From: Mesostigma viride
Lineage: Eukaryota; Streptophyta; Mesostigmatophyceae; Mesostigmatales; Mesostigmataceae
NCBI GenBank assembly: GCA_009746045.1
Contig: RPFO01000080.1
Coordinates: 6,767,817 to 6,831,816, forward strand
Direction: 5' to 3'
Length of the DNA: 64,000 bases
A program made the translations under genes and the position numbers. Below are positions 1-9,596 of the stretch, one piece after another; the stretch's first letter is position 1; the number at the start of each line of letters is the position of its first letter. Under the pieces are notes generated by a model. The model was not told the origin of the DNA. It was given only the letters and a program-made list of their open reading frames with translations, and searched no databases.

Positions 1-430
1 CTCGTGCCTCATGCAAAGTTTACCTGTGTGGTCTATCTCACGAGGCGGATAGCTGTCTGGAAGCAGACGTGCAATCGTTGCCGTGTGTACCTTTCATGAC
101 CGCACACAGTTTACCCGTGTGGTCTATCCAGGATAGCAAGCTTCGCTTGTGGTGAGCACTCGTATGCTTGGTGTGTGGTGTGGACATCTTCCCAACCACA
201 ACGCTGAAGAAACAGCACGTGTCCAAGGTCCTTGGTTCAAACCCCAATCTAATTGCCCGCGATTTATGCTGGCCATATGGATATATGGCTTTTTTATATT
301 CACAGTTTTCCTTTATTTCTTTGCGCCCCCCTTCCCTCCTCTCTTCCCCTGTTTCTCATTCCTCCTTCCTCTCCTTCCCCTTTTTTCCTCCCTCTGTCCA
401 CGTGCCCCCCCCATCGGTCCTCGCCCGCAG
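1..430 (+). other. 3' end of an intron upstream of the STAND/WD40 exon
   Basis: No convincing coding sequence. An open frame runs through it from 149, but from about 290 to 420 it crosses an almost pure C/T tract that ends in CCCGCAG at 430, a textbook polypyrimidine tract plus acceptor. Protein-like sequence starts only after that point, so this is read as intron. A 21-bp direct repeat (AGTTTACCyGTGTGGTCTATC with one C/T difference) lies at 17-37 and 108-128. A B-box-like GGTTCAAAC at about 232 is not enough to call a tRNA. Confidence 0.6.
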
Positions 431-3331
431 TTCCACGCGCAGCTCGAGACCAAATGCTCCGAATGGCTGCACGCAGGGCGGCCCGCGAAGCTGCTGATGC
501 CCTGGGATGATGCCGAGAAGGCACGCGAGTGGGTCATCCATCGCCTCGCGCGGCCTGGCCAGAGGCCCCAGCCCACCCCGCTGCACAAGGAATTTATCTC
601 CTGCTCGGAAACCAAGGAGAAGAAGCGAAGGCAGCGGGAAAAACGCTGGTATGCTGTTGGCTTTTTCGTATGCGCCATGGTCGCCATTGCCTTGAGCGCA
701 CTGAGCATTGTCTTCCTCAAGGCCAAGCAGGACGCACAGGCGAGCCAGAGGGATGCCCTGCGACAGTTACGCAGGGCGCAGGTCGGGCAGCTGATGTCAT
801 TGGTCTACACCACCACCAATTCCCCCTTGGAGCGGATCAAGGTCGCCACCGCCGCAGTCGACCTTGCCAGAAACTCATCTTCCCACCCAGACCTCTTCGT
901 CATGAGCGTTCTGAACACCGTGATGCTGGACTTCAGCGCACTGCTGGCGTCAATGCCAGAACCATACCTGTCGCTGGGCCTCAATGTGAGCGGCATCGCC
1001 ATCTCTCCGGACGAGCGATACCTTGCTCTAGGGTACACCAGCGGGCATGTCGTCGTGCGGTACATGGGCTCAAGCCACGCCGGGTGGCTACGGTTGGGGT
1101 CCTCTACCCCTGTGACTGCACTCGCGTTCCATAGCCCCGAGGCGGGTACGCAAGGGCAGTTCCTGCTCGCATGGGGAGTGCCGGGTGGGGTTAAAATCTG
1201 GGATCTCAGGAACGTGTCGGCTGAGTATGACTACCTACTAGAGGATGTGGGTGTGACCCTCTCCCTGGGGGGGGCTGTCAACATGATTTCCTCGCAGTAT
1301 GCCGTCCACTCCTTGGAATTCTCGCGCACGGGCCTGTCACTGCTGGCATTGACCGATGCAGGGCTTCTTATCTGGGAATTTGACACTTCGACCGACCCCA
1401 TGGCAAATGTGACACCGGTGGCTGTGCCATGCCCCGTTTCCGACCTGCCCTATGAGTTTCGTGATTCCTCGCGCGCAGTGTACGGTACCTCGCGCACTCC
1501 GACCATCATTGTACAGTCATATGGAAGCCTCATGCTGCTCGGCAAGAATGCCTCGAGTAACGGCTGGCAGTACGCGGCACGCTTGGACCTGAGGGGTGAC
1601 ACCAGCCCAACGTCCGTGGTGCTCTCGCCCGATCTGCGGACGCTGGCGGCCGTGGTCGGTGACAGTGTGTATGTATGGAAGGCCTCCGCCACCCTGCAAG
1701 ATGCATCCAACGACCAGGCACTCACCCTGGACCAGGCGACAGACGGAGAGTGCCCCTTGGTCATGCCCCTACCCACAGGCTGGGGGCACACACTGGCATT
1801 CTCAACAAGCGGGCGGTATCTGCGGGCCTGGTGCCCGAATGTGGTGCGCATCTGGGACTTACATGGGCCACAGGTTTCTGATGGCCTCTCGCTGAGTCAA
1901 GCAGTTACCTTTGACGGGGTGGAGATCGTTAGGGCCTTGTTTGCACCATCCCACGACCACCTCGTCGCGCATTGGCCCGACTCCGGATTCTATTTGTGGG
2001 ACCTCCGAAAGGCCCGGGGTGATGGCGAGCTCGTGCTGGGTCTGGAGGGGCAGGATTCCCCGCTGGCATCCGTCAAGTTCACAGGTGACGGGACCCAACT
2101 GGCGACGATTGACACGCGGGCGAGCGTGGTCACCTTTCGCGATGTTGAGACAGGCAGAATGGTTGGCTCGGTTTCGGTCAACGGAACCGGTGCTGCCACT
2201 AACACTACTGGCACCGCCACCAACGCAACTGGCGCGGCCGGCAACGCGACAGCTGGCAGCCTCCTCGCGGCGGGCTTAGACTTCTCGTCCAAGGCATCCC
2301 ACTATGTGGTCTCTGTCGTAGAGGGGGGCCTTGCGCGTGCATGGGTCTACCAACGGCCCCATGACAGGGATGGCGGCAGTTGGCTTCATGAACGGGTCAG
2401 CGTGGAGACAGCGCGCCCGTACGCCAGGTTTAGCGACATGCAGTTCTCGTCCACGGGTGCGTTCTTGCTGGCGCTCGCGTGGGATACCGACGGGGTCCAC
2501 CGAAAGGTGCTTGCGTGGCGTACAGATGCCTTGTTCAATGCCTCTTGGCCGGTAGATGACCAGCCACAGAGCGGCAGGCAGGTAGACCCTGTGTTGGATC
2601 AAGAAATTGTGCTGATCGAGGACGATGGGACGGCACGGCGCAGTGTCCCCCGGCTGTTCGCGGTCTCCCCCGATGACTCGTTTGTGGCTCTCTCCACGGC
2701 TGTGTTTTGTCAGGACGTAAACCCCTACTGCATGGGTGAGGAGTTCCAGAACGTGTTCATGTTGAACCTGCCGAGAATCGCTGGCGATGCACAAGCCTCC
2801 CCACTGTACCCCTCCCTGACACTGGTAGATAGTACATGGCCGCGCGCGCTCGCGGTTTCTCCCCGAATGGATTATGGCAGGCAGTTTCTTGTGATCGCAC
2901 TAGGCCGAGGCTTCAAAAGGCAAAACATCGAGTTCTGGGAGCTGGCAACAGGCACTCCCCAGTTGGTAGGGGGCCTGCGCAGCCAGGTGGAGGACGTGGC
3001 CAGCCTGGCTTTTTCTGCTGATGGGCAGTACCTTGCTATGGGCTCTCGGTTGGGTGTGGTGGTCTATGGGCTAGCTTGCTTGGATAACTTGAGTGGGCTT
3101 CCCTATGTCACCTTGAGTTCCCGGATCTCCATGTCCACTTACGAGGTGTCATTTCGCCCCCATGCTAGTCCACCTGTAAAAATCCTGTATGGCAACAGCG
3201 ATAGTGGCTTCCATGTGAGGACCTTGAGCACCGACTTCATGCTTGCACGTCTACGAACCCTGGGCACGTCTATCTCGACCTATGGAATTTCGGAGATTGA
3301 CTCCTTGACAGGGCTGCACGACCAGTGCTAA
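431..3331 (+). CDS. C-terminal exon of a STAND-NTPase-like, single-TM, WD40 protein (5' partial)
   Basis: Last exon, 966 residues, ending in TAA at 3329-3331. It opens after the acceptor at 430 with a phase-0 codon. Residues 1-60 (EWLHAGRPAKLL, DDAEKAREWV, PLHKEFI) match the linker that follows the NTPase/helical part of bacterial nSTAND-WD40 proteins (typically W..GR..LL...AEAE.WL...L...EFL.AS). A basic stretch (KEKKRRQREKR) then precedes one hydrophobic helix at about residues 73-95 and a polar helix (KAKQDAQASQRDALRQLRRAQ). The remaining ~770 residues form a WD40-type propeller with blade ends such as VKIWDL, LLIWEF, VYVWKA, VRIWDL, FYLWDL and IEFWEL. Positive-inside charge puts the propeller outside or in the lumen, which fits four N-glycosylation sequons in a Thr/Ala/Gly-rich insert (about 2178-2260). 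The NTPase itself would lie in exons upstream of the window. Ligand and function are unknown; a sensing or signalling role is inference from STAND proteins in general. Confidence 0.72.
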   Translation, partial: FHAQLETKCSEWLHAGRPAKLLMPWDDAEKAREWVIHRLARPGQRPQPTPLHKEFISCSETKEKKRRQREKRWYAVGFFVCAMVAIALSALSIVFLKAKQDAQASQRDALRQLRRAQVGQLMSLVYTTTNSPLERIKVATAAVDLARNSSSHPDLFVMSVLNTVMLDFSALLASMPEPYLSLGLNVSGIAISPDERYLALGYTSGHVVVRYMGSSHAGWLRLGSSTPVTALAFHSPEAGTQGQFLLAWGVPGGVKIWDLRNVSAEYDYLLEDVGVTLSLGGAVNMISSQYAVHSLEFSRTGLSLLALTDAGLLIWEFDTSTDPMANVTPVAVPCPVSDLPYEFRDSSRAVYGTSRTPTIIVQSYGSLMLLGKNASSNGWQYAARLDLRGDTSPTSVVLSPDLRTLAAVVGDSVYVWKASATLQDASNDQALTLDQATDGECPLVMPLPTGWGHTLAFSTSGRYLRAWCPNVVRIWDLHGPQVSDGLSLSQAVTFDGVEIVRALFAPSHDHLVAHWPDSGFYLWDLRKARGDGELVLGLEGQDSPLASVKFTGDGTQLATIDTRASVVTFRDVETGRMVGSVSVNGTGAATNTTGTATNATGAAGNATAGSLLAAGLDFSSKASHYVVSVVEGGLARAWVYQRPHDRDGGSWLHERVSVETARPYARFSDMQFSSTGAFLLALAWDTDGVHRKVLAWRTDALFNASWPVDDQPQSGRQVDPVLDQEIVLIEDDGTARRSVPRLFAVSPDDSFVALSTAVFCQDVNPYCMGEEFQNVFMLNLPRIAGDAQASPLYPSLTLVDSTWPRALAVSPRMDYGRQFLVIALGRGFKRQNIEFWELATGTPQLVGGLRSQVEDVASLAFSADGQYLAMGSRLGVVVYGLACLDNLSGLPYVTLSSRISMSTYEVSFRPHASPPVKILYGNSDSGFHVRTLSTDFMLARLRTLGTSISTYGISEIDSLTGLHDQC

Positions 3332-4689
3332 TGAAAGTCCCTACGTTCTTGCCGGTGTGTATGGCCGGTGTTGATCGGAAGCCATCACTGTGTGATAATG
3401 TAAACTCAAGTTGGATTGACTGTCCAAGCATTGTACTCTTTGACCGGTGTCTGCCATATGTGCTGCTTGGAAACCAGGCTGGAGGTTGCCTGAGCTCCCA
3501 GGTCTACACCCCCCCCACACGTTTAAGATTGGGGTCCAGCCGACCCAGGGCTGCGATCTTAAACCTAAAATCAAATCTAGGGCTGAAGAGTTGAGAGCGG
3601 TAGGATCTTAAACTTGATGCAGTATACATGAGTGCATAATCTGTACCGCATACCACTGACCAGTCATTTGTACCTACTTAAAGATCTTTTTCCCTAAACC
3701 AGCCCTGCGAAAGAAGACCTGAAATTTCAAAATTCAGGGTCTCAAGATCTTAAACCTGGGAGTCCTAAACGTGGGGCTGGGGTGATCTAGAATTCCTTGA
3801 ATATCGCGACCAGGCCAGCAGCAAGAAGGGGAGGGGTTCCTAAAGAGAACATCCTCACGGGGTTGACGACTGGACACTGTGGTAGCCCTGGGCTCATAGG
3901 ATAACAACCGGATAATGCTGAATGGGCTATCGGGGGTTAGCATGCAACCTCCCCCCTACCCGTCATCATGGCCGAGCATACAGTCATATTGGATCGCAGC
4001 AATGGTGCTCACCACTAGACACTCCCGGCCAGTTAGGCTCGAAACACACGCCCTGATCAAGCATGCTGTTTCCGGCCCCACCGTCTAGGTCATCTAGTCG
4101 CTCTACACGTAAGCCAGCCATAATTTCAATGCACAAGGATACACATTTCCATCACCATTCATCTTCATCATCCTGAACGACTCGAACACGCGGACAAGAT
4201 AACGGCAGGCTCGAGCTACCATGGTCCGGATTCTCCCGATTTCTGGCCTGCGCTGGTTGTCTCCTTGATATTGGATGCTCATACACCCGCTGAACAGTAC
4301 AGTGCTCGCTCCGCTCGCCGCTCGCTGTGCGCTTTCAGCGCAGCTTGCTTCGCTCGCCGGACGCTTCGCGCGGGTTGGTGGTCAGTCGGTCCTAAAGCTT
4401 CTTTCGTATTGGCGTTCAGTATTTCCTAGGCTTTTTGGATTGGCGGGGAAGTCGCGATGCCCTGAATAGTGCCGGATGACTACTCATTGCTAAATTAGTA
4501 TCTAGGATTTGTCTCAAGTTTAATATGTGGAGGCGACCGGTATAGTGGAGGGGATGATGCCCCGTGTGTCTGATATTAAATTAGGCAGCGTAGACTACAG
4601 TTTGCTGCATGCACGGCCATCTAGCCCGCACTAATCAGGTTGATATGTACATATGAAGGCCCTGCTGGTTCCTTAAAATTAAATTAAAT
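3332..4689. other. intergenic, decayed repeats, no gene seen
   Basis: No ORF has recognisable similarity. The motif GATCTTAAAC recurs (about 3557, 3603, 3749), suggesting a degenerate repeat. A segment at 4015-4170 is repeated at 41765-41915 (separate entry). A copy of the dispersed TGCGCTGGTTGTCTC core lies at 4248-4270. The GC-rich 4305-4385 stretch has imperfect internal inverted symmetry around GCTCGC/GCGAGC-like words. Confidence 0.5.
4015..4170 (+). repeat. dispersed ~150-bp repeat, copy 1
   Basis: From CACTCCCGGCCAGTTAGGCT through TTTCAATGCACAAGG to CATTTCCATC this segment matches 41765-41915 at roughly 90 percent by eye. The second copy lies just upstream of a LINE ORF1 remnant, so it may be part of a LINE 5' region. 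Confidence 0.65.
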
Positions 4690-4821
4690 TAAATTATAAC
4701 ATGCCTTCGTTGGGAGATCATGTAGCACATATTCCTTGATGGCCGGTGGTGGAGTGGGAAGAGCCGCGTAATCCGAATATTTTAACGCTAATCTATCTAG
4801 TCTAGAAAAATCCTAACTACC

Positions 4822-6867
4822 CTACTCATCAAAACGCCTCCTCCTCTTGGGGGGAGGTGGCTTGCCCACAGGGTCGGGCGTGTGAGCCTTGACAATCTTC
4901 TGCCACCGCGTCTTGTTCTGCATGGCAGTCCAAAGAAGGGAGAGAGAGTGGATGCGGTATTCAAACTGGGCTGGGACCAGTAGGTCATCCAGCAACATCT
5001 GTACGTAGTTCGTGACATGTTTCCCTACCCTTTTGGGAATGCCCTTGGGGCCAGGCCAGGTCAGAATGTGTCGCCCTGGCTGGCCAAGCCGCTGGGGGCC
5101 TGCCAGACCAAGGGCGGTGTCGACCTGGCTGGTGCGAGCAAGGTGTCCTACGAATGCTATCCTACGCTGTCTAATCTCGTCCGAAATACGAGGCATGCCC
5201 TGATACAAAGACTCTGATGTCGGGCGCTTGGAAAACCCTACATTCAGGACCTGTCGGAGCATCCTGTAAACTGTGCCGTCTAGCCTAGATGCCAGTGTGG
5301 GTGTGAGTGTCCAGGCCTCGGCGCCATACGTGAGCACCGTGAGGACGAGGACCTGGAAGAGCATGCGCTTGCGGTGCTCGCCCAGGCCCTTGGAGCGCCA
5401 GTAGGTGTTGAGCGAACGGAGCCTAGCCCAGGCCAGGCCGATGCGGGTGTCCACATCGTCGGCGGTGTCAGGGAGCCAGCTCCCCAACAGTTTGAAGCGG
5501 TCGCGGAACGGGACCGTCGTCCCGTCGAGCAGGCGCGGCAGCTGCGGTGTAATGGAGACCCCAATCACCATCGCCTCAGTTTTGACACTAATCTCCAACC
5601 CCACCGCCCTCGCCTCCAGGCCCAGACAGTCCAGCCAGGTCTGAATATGTGCTCGGGGCGCGCGATGAGGGTGGTGTCATCGGCAGCATAAATCAGGTCG
5701 GCCAGGCGGTAGGCAGGTGTAACCCCGCCGTGCTCTTTCTCGTTAAGGATGTCCAAGCCTGGCTCAAACCCCTTAGCAGTAAAGCGTGCACGTGCTCGGC
5801 GCATGACGTGATCCACGACAATAATGAACAGGTATGGGGACAGGATACAACCTTGCCACACCCCGTGGTGAAGGGGGAATGGTGGGGTGGTGCCTTCCGC
5901 AGTCCGCACTACTGCCTGTGAGCCCTCATACAGTCGACGTATGGTGGCAGCAATAAACGCGCTGGTGGCACCCGATCCAGAGCTAGGATGGCCCAAAGAG
6001 CCTCCCAGAGGACCGTGTCAAATTAATTAATTAATTAAAATCATAGCTCCGTGGGGAGCATATGTAACACATAGCCCTGAGAAAGGGGCATCTATGGGTT
6101 TGTAATACAATCAGGCGACAACCTGCAGGTGTAGGATGTACAACTATCACCTGCTCTGGGTGCACTAGGTGCACCTGCACCTCCATGATGGTTCATGCCT
6201 CCTAAACAAGCACAGGCACACAAGGCGGCTTGAGGAGAGGGCCTAGAAGGACCGTGTCAAAGGCCTTGATATAGTCAACAAAAATGAAGACCAGAGGCAA
6301 ACTGTCAGGGGGAAGGCGACGCACCTCCTCCATCAACCGGCGCGCGACAAACACAGCCATGACAGTGTTACGACCACGACGGAAACCCATCTGAGACTCA
6401 CCCAGTTGTGGGTCCAGCGCGGCGCGGACCCTGTGCATGCAGCATCATGCGCATGAAGACCTTCAGGGCGGCGCTCTGGAGGCATTCACCCCGGTACTCG
6501 GTCAGCAGCAGAGCCCTTCTTGTACAGCATGACGCGGATGGCCGTCTGCCACTCAGCAGGCGGAGGCTCGTCGGAAAGCAGGACACGGTTGCAGAACGCC
6601 AGCAGAAGATCCCTAACGTACCGCCGGATCAGGGGTCTTCAGTGCAGCTCAGCAGAAAGGTGGTCGGCACCGACCGCCGCATCGTACCACAGGCGAGCAA
6701 GGGTGCCGTCCCATTCCTTCAAAGTGAAGGGGTGGACGACGTCGTCGGTGGCAAGGCAGCCCAGGCTCCTGCAAGCCCTCCTGCAAGCTGGTTCCTTAAG
6801 GACTGGCAAGCCCGGGAGATATCTTCTTCCATGGTCAGGCCCTGCCAGGGTTAGGCGACGCGGTGGC
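4822..6867 (-). pseudogene. LINE family A ORF2 (reverse transcriptase), broken
   Basis: Reading the minus strand from 6867, fragments include GFRRGRNTVMAVFVARRL and FVDYIKAFDTV (RT motif A; both about 6250-6390), GVWQGCILSPYLF (motif B region, about 5860) and LIYAADDTTL (catalytic box, about 5690). The C-terminal domain at 4822-5604 has FKLLGSWL, LTYGAEAWTL, RLDGTVYRMLRQVLN and RISDEIRQRRIAFVGHLAR, typical of RTE-like or related LINEs, and ends in FDE-stop. Frameshifts separate the pieces. The catalytic box reads Y-A-A-D-D, with one extra Ala codon compared with Y-A-D-D in family B, so this copy is probably dead independently of the breaks. The protein would reverse-transcribe its own RNA at a nicked target. 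Clade assignment is by eye only. Confidence 0.75.
6023..6247 (-). mobile_element. nested 225-bp LINE-3'-end/SINE-like insertion with 14-bp TSD
   Basis: The element splits the RT motif A region of the family A LINE. The 14-bp sequence AGGACCGTGTCAAA occurs immediately on both sides (6009-6022 and 6248-6261). The insert starts with a TTAATTAATT tail, then the hairpin GCTCCGTGGGGAGC (about 6046-6059), and then the sequence seen at 48195, 49605, 59160-59490 and 62640-62940. Removing the insert plus one TSD copy restores continuous LINE sequence, so the insertion is certain. Confidence 0.88.
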
Positions 6868-6887
6868 CAACATTTGACATACCGCGT

Positions 6888-7588
6888 GTAACAACCAAAT
6901 GTTACATCCAAAGTTTTCCTACTGATTGATCTGATTATGAGTTCTTTAGGACAATTATTTGGGAAGTTAGGAGGCTTCGACGTCTGATGGATATTGGGCC
7001 TGCTGAGATCTGCAGAGATTATTGTTCTACCCTCATTGGTCGTGGCCTGATCCACGTAGGGTACTTTGCATGGTTTTGTTCAGTCAGTCATAGATTCTCT
7101 TTAATACCGTTGTACCTGGTGGATCTAGTTCCAGGTCATGGAGATTCCGTATGTGCTGGCTTTGTGTTGTGTTGAGGATTCGGAAGCTAAGATCTTATCT
7201 TGAGTGATCCTCACTTTTGATTGGTCCTTCCGGGTTAGGGCTGAGCCGACCTGCGTGCATGATGACTTTTATCCTGTTTGTGGCGGCTGGAACGTGTGCG
7301 TGTAAGAAAGCTAAAGCTATGGTGTAATTCAAGGGTTTCCTTGTTTCATCAATCAAACAACCCTCGCTAAAAGTCAACTATAACTTCAACAGATAGTCGA
7401 CTTGGATATAACATTGTCTGTTGTGTCTAACAAGGGTGGGGACTCATTCCCTTAACTGTTGAAGATCCATCTTCATTGCTTCTCTGGACGTGAAGTTATC
7501 TGTCGCGACTCCAACCCAGGTATAAAGATCTTTTCACATCAATGTTGAAACTGAGGCTGTTGCAAACACAACATTTTTAGTCGTTACA
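6888..7588 (+). repeat. gypsy 5' LTR, copy 1
   Basis: The LTR is 701 bp and runs TGTAACAACC...AGTCGTTACA. A TATA box (TATAAAGA) at 7521-7528 is the likely promoter core of the element. Confidence 0.9.
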
Positions 7589-7601
7589 TTGGTATCGGAG
7601 G
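7589..7601 (+). promoter_or_regulatory. primer binding site, copy 1
   Basis: TTGGTATCGGAGG directly follows the 5' LTR. It is complementary to the 3' end of initiator tRNA-Met (TGGTATCAGAGC) with one mismatch in the first 11 bases. Confidence 0.75.
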
Positions 7602-7809
7602 TTTCTACCTAGGTGTTGGTTGTCTTGATAGTATTAGTTCACGGTTAACAATGGAATTCTTGCCAGACCCAGAGAGGGTACGTTATGCTGTGTGTTCGGA
7701 CAGTTTTTAGAGTGTGACTCATCCTTATGTGACAGTCTTGCTCTGAGAGCTGCTTTGAGCTTACAAGTCTCTAACGTTCCCCAGTCCGGCATGCGCGACC
7801 CATGGAGTG

Positions 7810-9596
7810 ATGAGTAACCCGGAGACACAACCACCGTTATCAAGTAAGAGAGTTGAAGATGCAACCACATCTTTAGCAGCTCAACGGACGACCGGTGATG
7901 AAAGGGTTTCATCATCTACTCCCAGACGTCAACTATTTGGAGATACCACCTTAATGTCTGCTTCCCGCAGATATTCGCTGTCGGTCGGCCCAAAGTTCTC
8001 CATCTTGCCCCTCGGTGTGCAACCAGGCGAGCCCTCCTTGCGTGGCACTGGTAGAGGTGGACCACGGTTTCCAACGTGGAGGACACGCGTTCGCCAGCAC
8101 CCGAATACGGTTCGGCTATTCGTTTTGGCTACAACACGGTGCCGGGGCGAGACGGCACTCGGCTAGCGGCTGACGAGCTGACAGCGGAGAAAATTCGATT
8201 ACAACATGAACGTGAGGAAGCTGCGAGAGCTAGAAGTGTGGCGGAAGCGCTGGAGAAGAGTGTGGGTAGGACTATTGCGCGTGTGCAGCAACTTGAGTCG
8301 CAAGGGCAGGCGGGCGATGGAGAGTCTGTTTTCGTGGATCAACCGTCTCCAACACTGGGTATACGAAGGGTATATGCGGTTGACGCTCCTTTTGTTGATG
8401 AAGGGACAGATGCACAGGGGCATGAGCCTCCACGGCTCTCGGTGGCTGCGACATTGCCGGAGAATCAGAATGCACCACACGCCCCAGTGATGGAGCTCAC
8501 GTCTTTGTATCCTCGTACTGTTCCTTTTCCCAAGGTGGAGTCGGTAGACAAGCTATCGCTGACCAACCTTACCCATCGCAGCTTCGACCATTTCTCCACC
8601 AAGTTTCAGGATGTCTTCGCTATCCACTTCGCCAACTACGGGCCCAAGGCAGAGGAACGTCTCACGATGGACATCCAGAAGAGAATGGTTAGGCAGCGGA
8701 TGAGCGACAGTGCCAGCGACCGTTTTGATGAGTTTTTGCGTTCTGTGGCTGGACGTGCGTGTACCGACCTCCCCTCTCTCCTATTGGGCTTTCGCCGGTT
8801 TCTGTTACCCCAGGATCAGCTTCGCATGGATCGGGACGCACTGGCTAACTGTACGCAGGCTGGTTTGACGCTGCCACAGTTCGTGGAGCAATTCACCAAC
8901 CTTAGAGCCAAGATTCCCCAATGCTCTGACGCAGAGGCGCTTCACAGACTACTGCATGGCATGGCTCCACACGTGCGACTGGATGTGGACAAGCACTTCT
9001 CCCAGTTCGACTACGTGGACTGGCAATGGGACAAGGTGTTGTCTTATGTGCTCACCCTCTGTCGTGTGCCTGCTTTTTCTGTCAAGTGGGAGCCTGTGGC
9101 CACGCCAGTGCCACCCATCAAGAAGTCCCTGAACCAGCTGGATGACCTCCTGGGGGAGCTCAATGCCTTGGATCCCACCCAGGGTAACTGTTTTATCTGC
9201 AACCAGCCAGGTCACTTTGCACGGGACTGCCCTAGACGGGACCAGTTTCCCCCTGCCACGAGAGGACCTTTTGGCGCCCTGCCATCTCCCAGGCCACCCA
9301 GCCTTCCTCCTGGCGTTCCTGCTGGCGATCACCGGATGCAGCCAGGGTTCCAGCCCAACTTCCAGCCCTCTGGGAGGTTCCAGTCCCGCGCTCGGCCCTT
9401 CAGCAGACAGGATAAGCGTAGGATGGTGAACGCTCTCATGCAGCTGCTGGCAGATGAGGAGGATGGGGGGACGAGGATGAGCCTCCAGCACCACCTGAGC
9501 AGCTTCCACCATCGGGCAGTGGAGCACTCCCAGACCCACCTGAGTCAAAAAACTAGTTGGGTCCCCAGGTCATCCTTCTGTCATGGCCAGGTCTGA
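7810..9596 (+). pseudogene. gag: gypsy Gag, copy 1
   Basis: The ATG at 7810 opens a Ser/Thr-rich N-terminus. A frameshift near 8060-8080 links it to the main frame (to 9596, TGA). The main frame has a coiled-coil-like Glu/Arg-rich segment, a capsid-like region (LPQFVEQFTNLRAKIPQ, LHRLLHGMAPHVR) and one CCHC zinc knuckle CFICNQPGHFARDC near 9192-9233. The product would package the element RNA into particles. The shift position differs between the two copies: copy 1 reads TCCTTGCGT where copy 2 has lost a T, and copy 2 reads GGTTCTCC where copy 1 has GGTTTCC. This points to base-calling errors or independent mutation. Confidence 0.85.

Larger units (their letters stand above)
4690..6867 (-). 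mobile_element. LINE family A, copy 1 (5'-truncated, interrupted)
   Basis: Non-LTR retrotransposon in minus orientation. The 3' end is at the low coordinate: an AAATT-type tandem tail (about 4680-4697) followed by the degenerate 3' hairpin (CTCCCAACGAAG on the minus strand). ORF2 C-terminal and RT pieces follow upstream. The body is split by a 225-bp nested insertion at 6023-6247. At its upstream side it meets the gypsy element (flank to 6887). No endonuclease domain is visible, so the copy is 5'-truncated. Confidence 0.8.

Noticed and set aside
165-255. Possible tRNA or tRNA-derived SINE (B-box-like GGTTCAAAC at about 232)
   Set aside because: The T-stem pairs poorly and no acceptor or anticodon stem can be drawn.
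149-430. N-terminal part of the long open frame upstream of the STAND/WD40 exon
   Set aside because: It translates a C/T-rich polypyrimidine tract and ends at a perfect acceptor; homology-like sequence begins only at 431.
7645-7710. Short upstream ORF (MEFLPDPERV) before gypsy Gag
   Set aside because: Only about 17 codons; it could be a translational control uORF but nothing supports it beyond an ATG.
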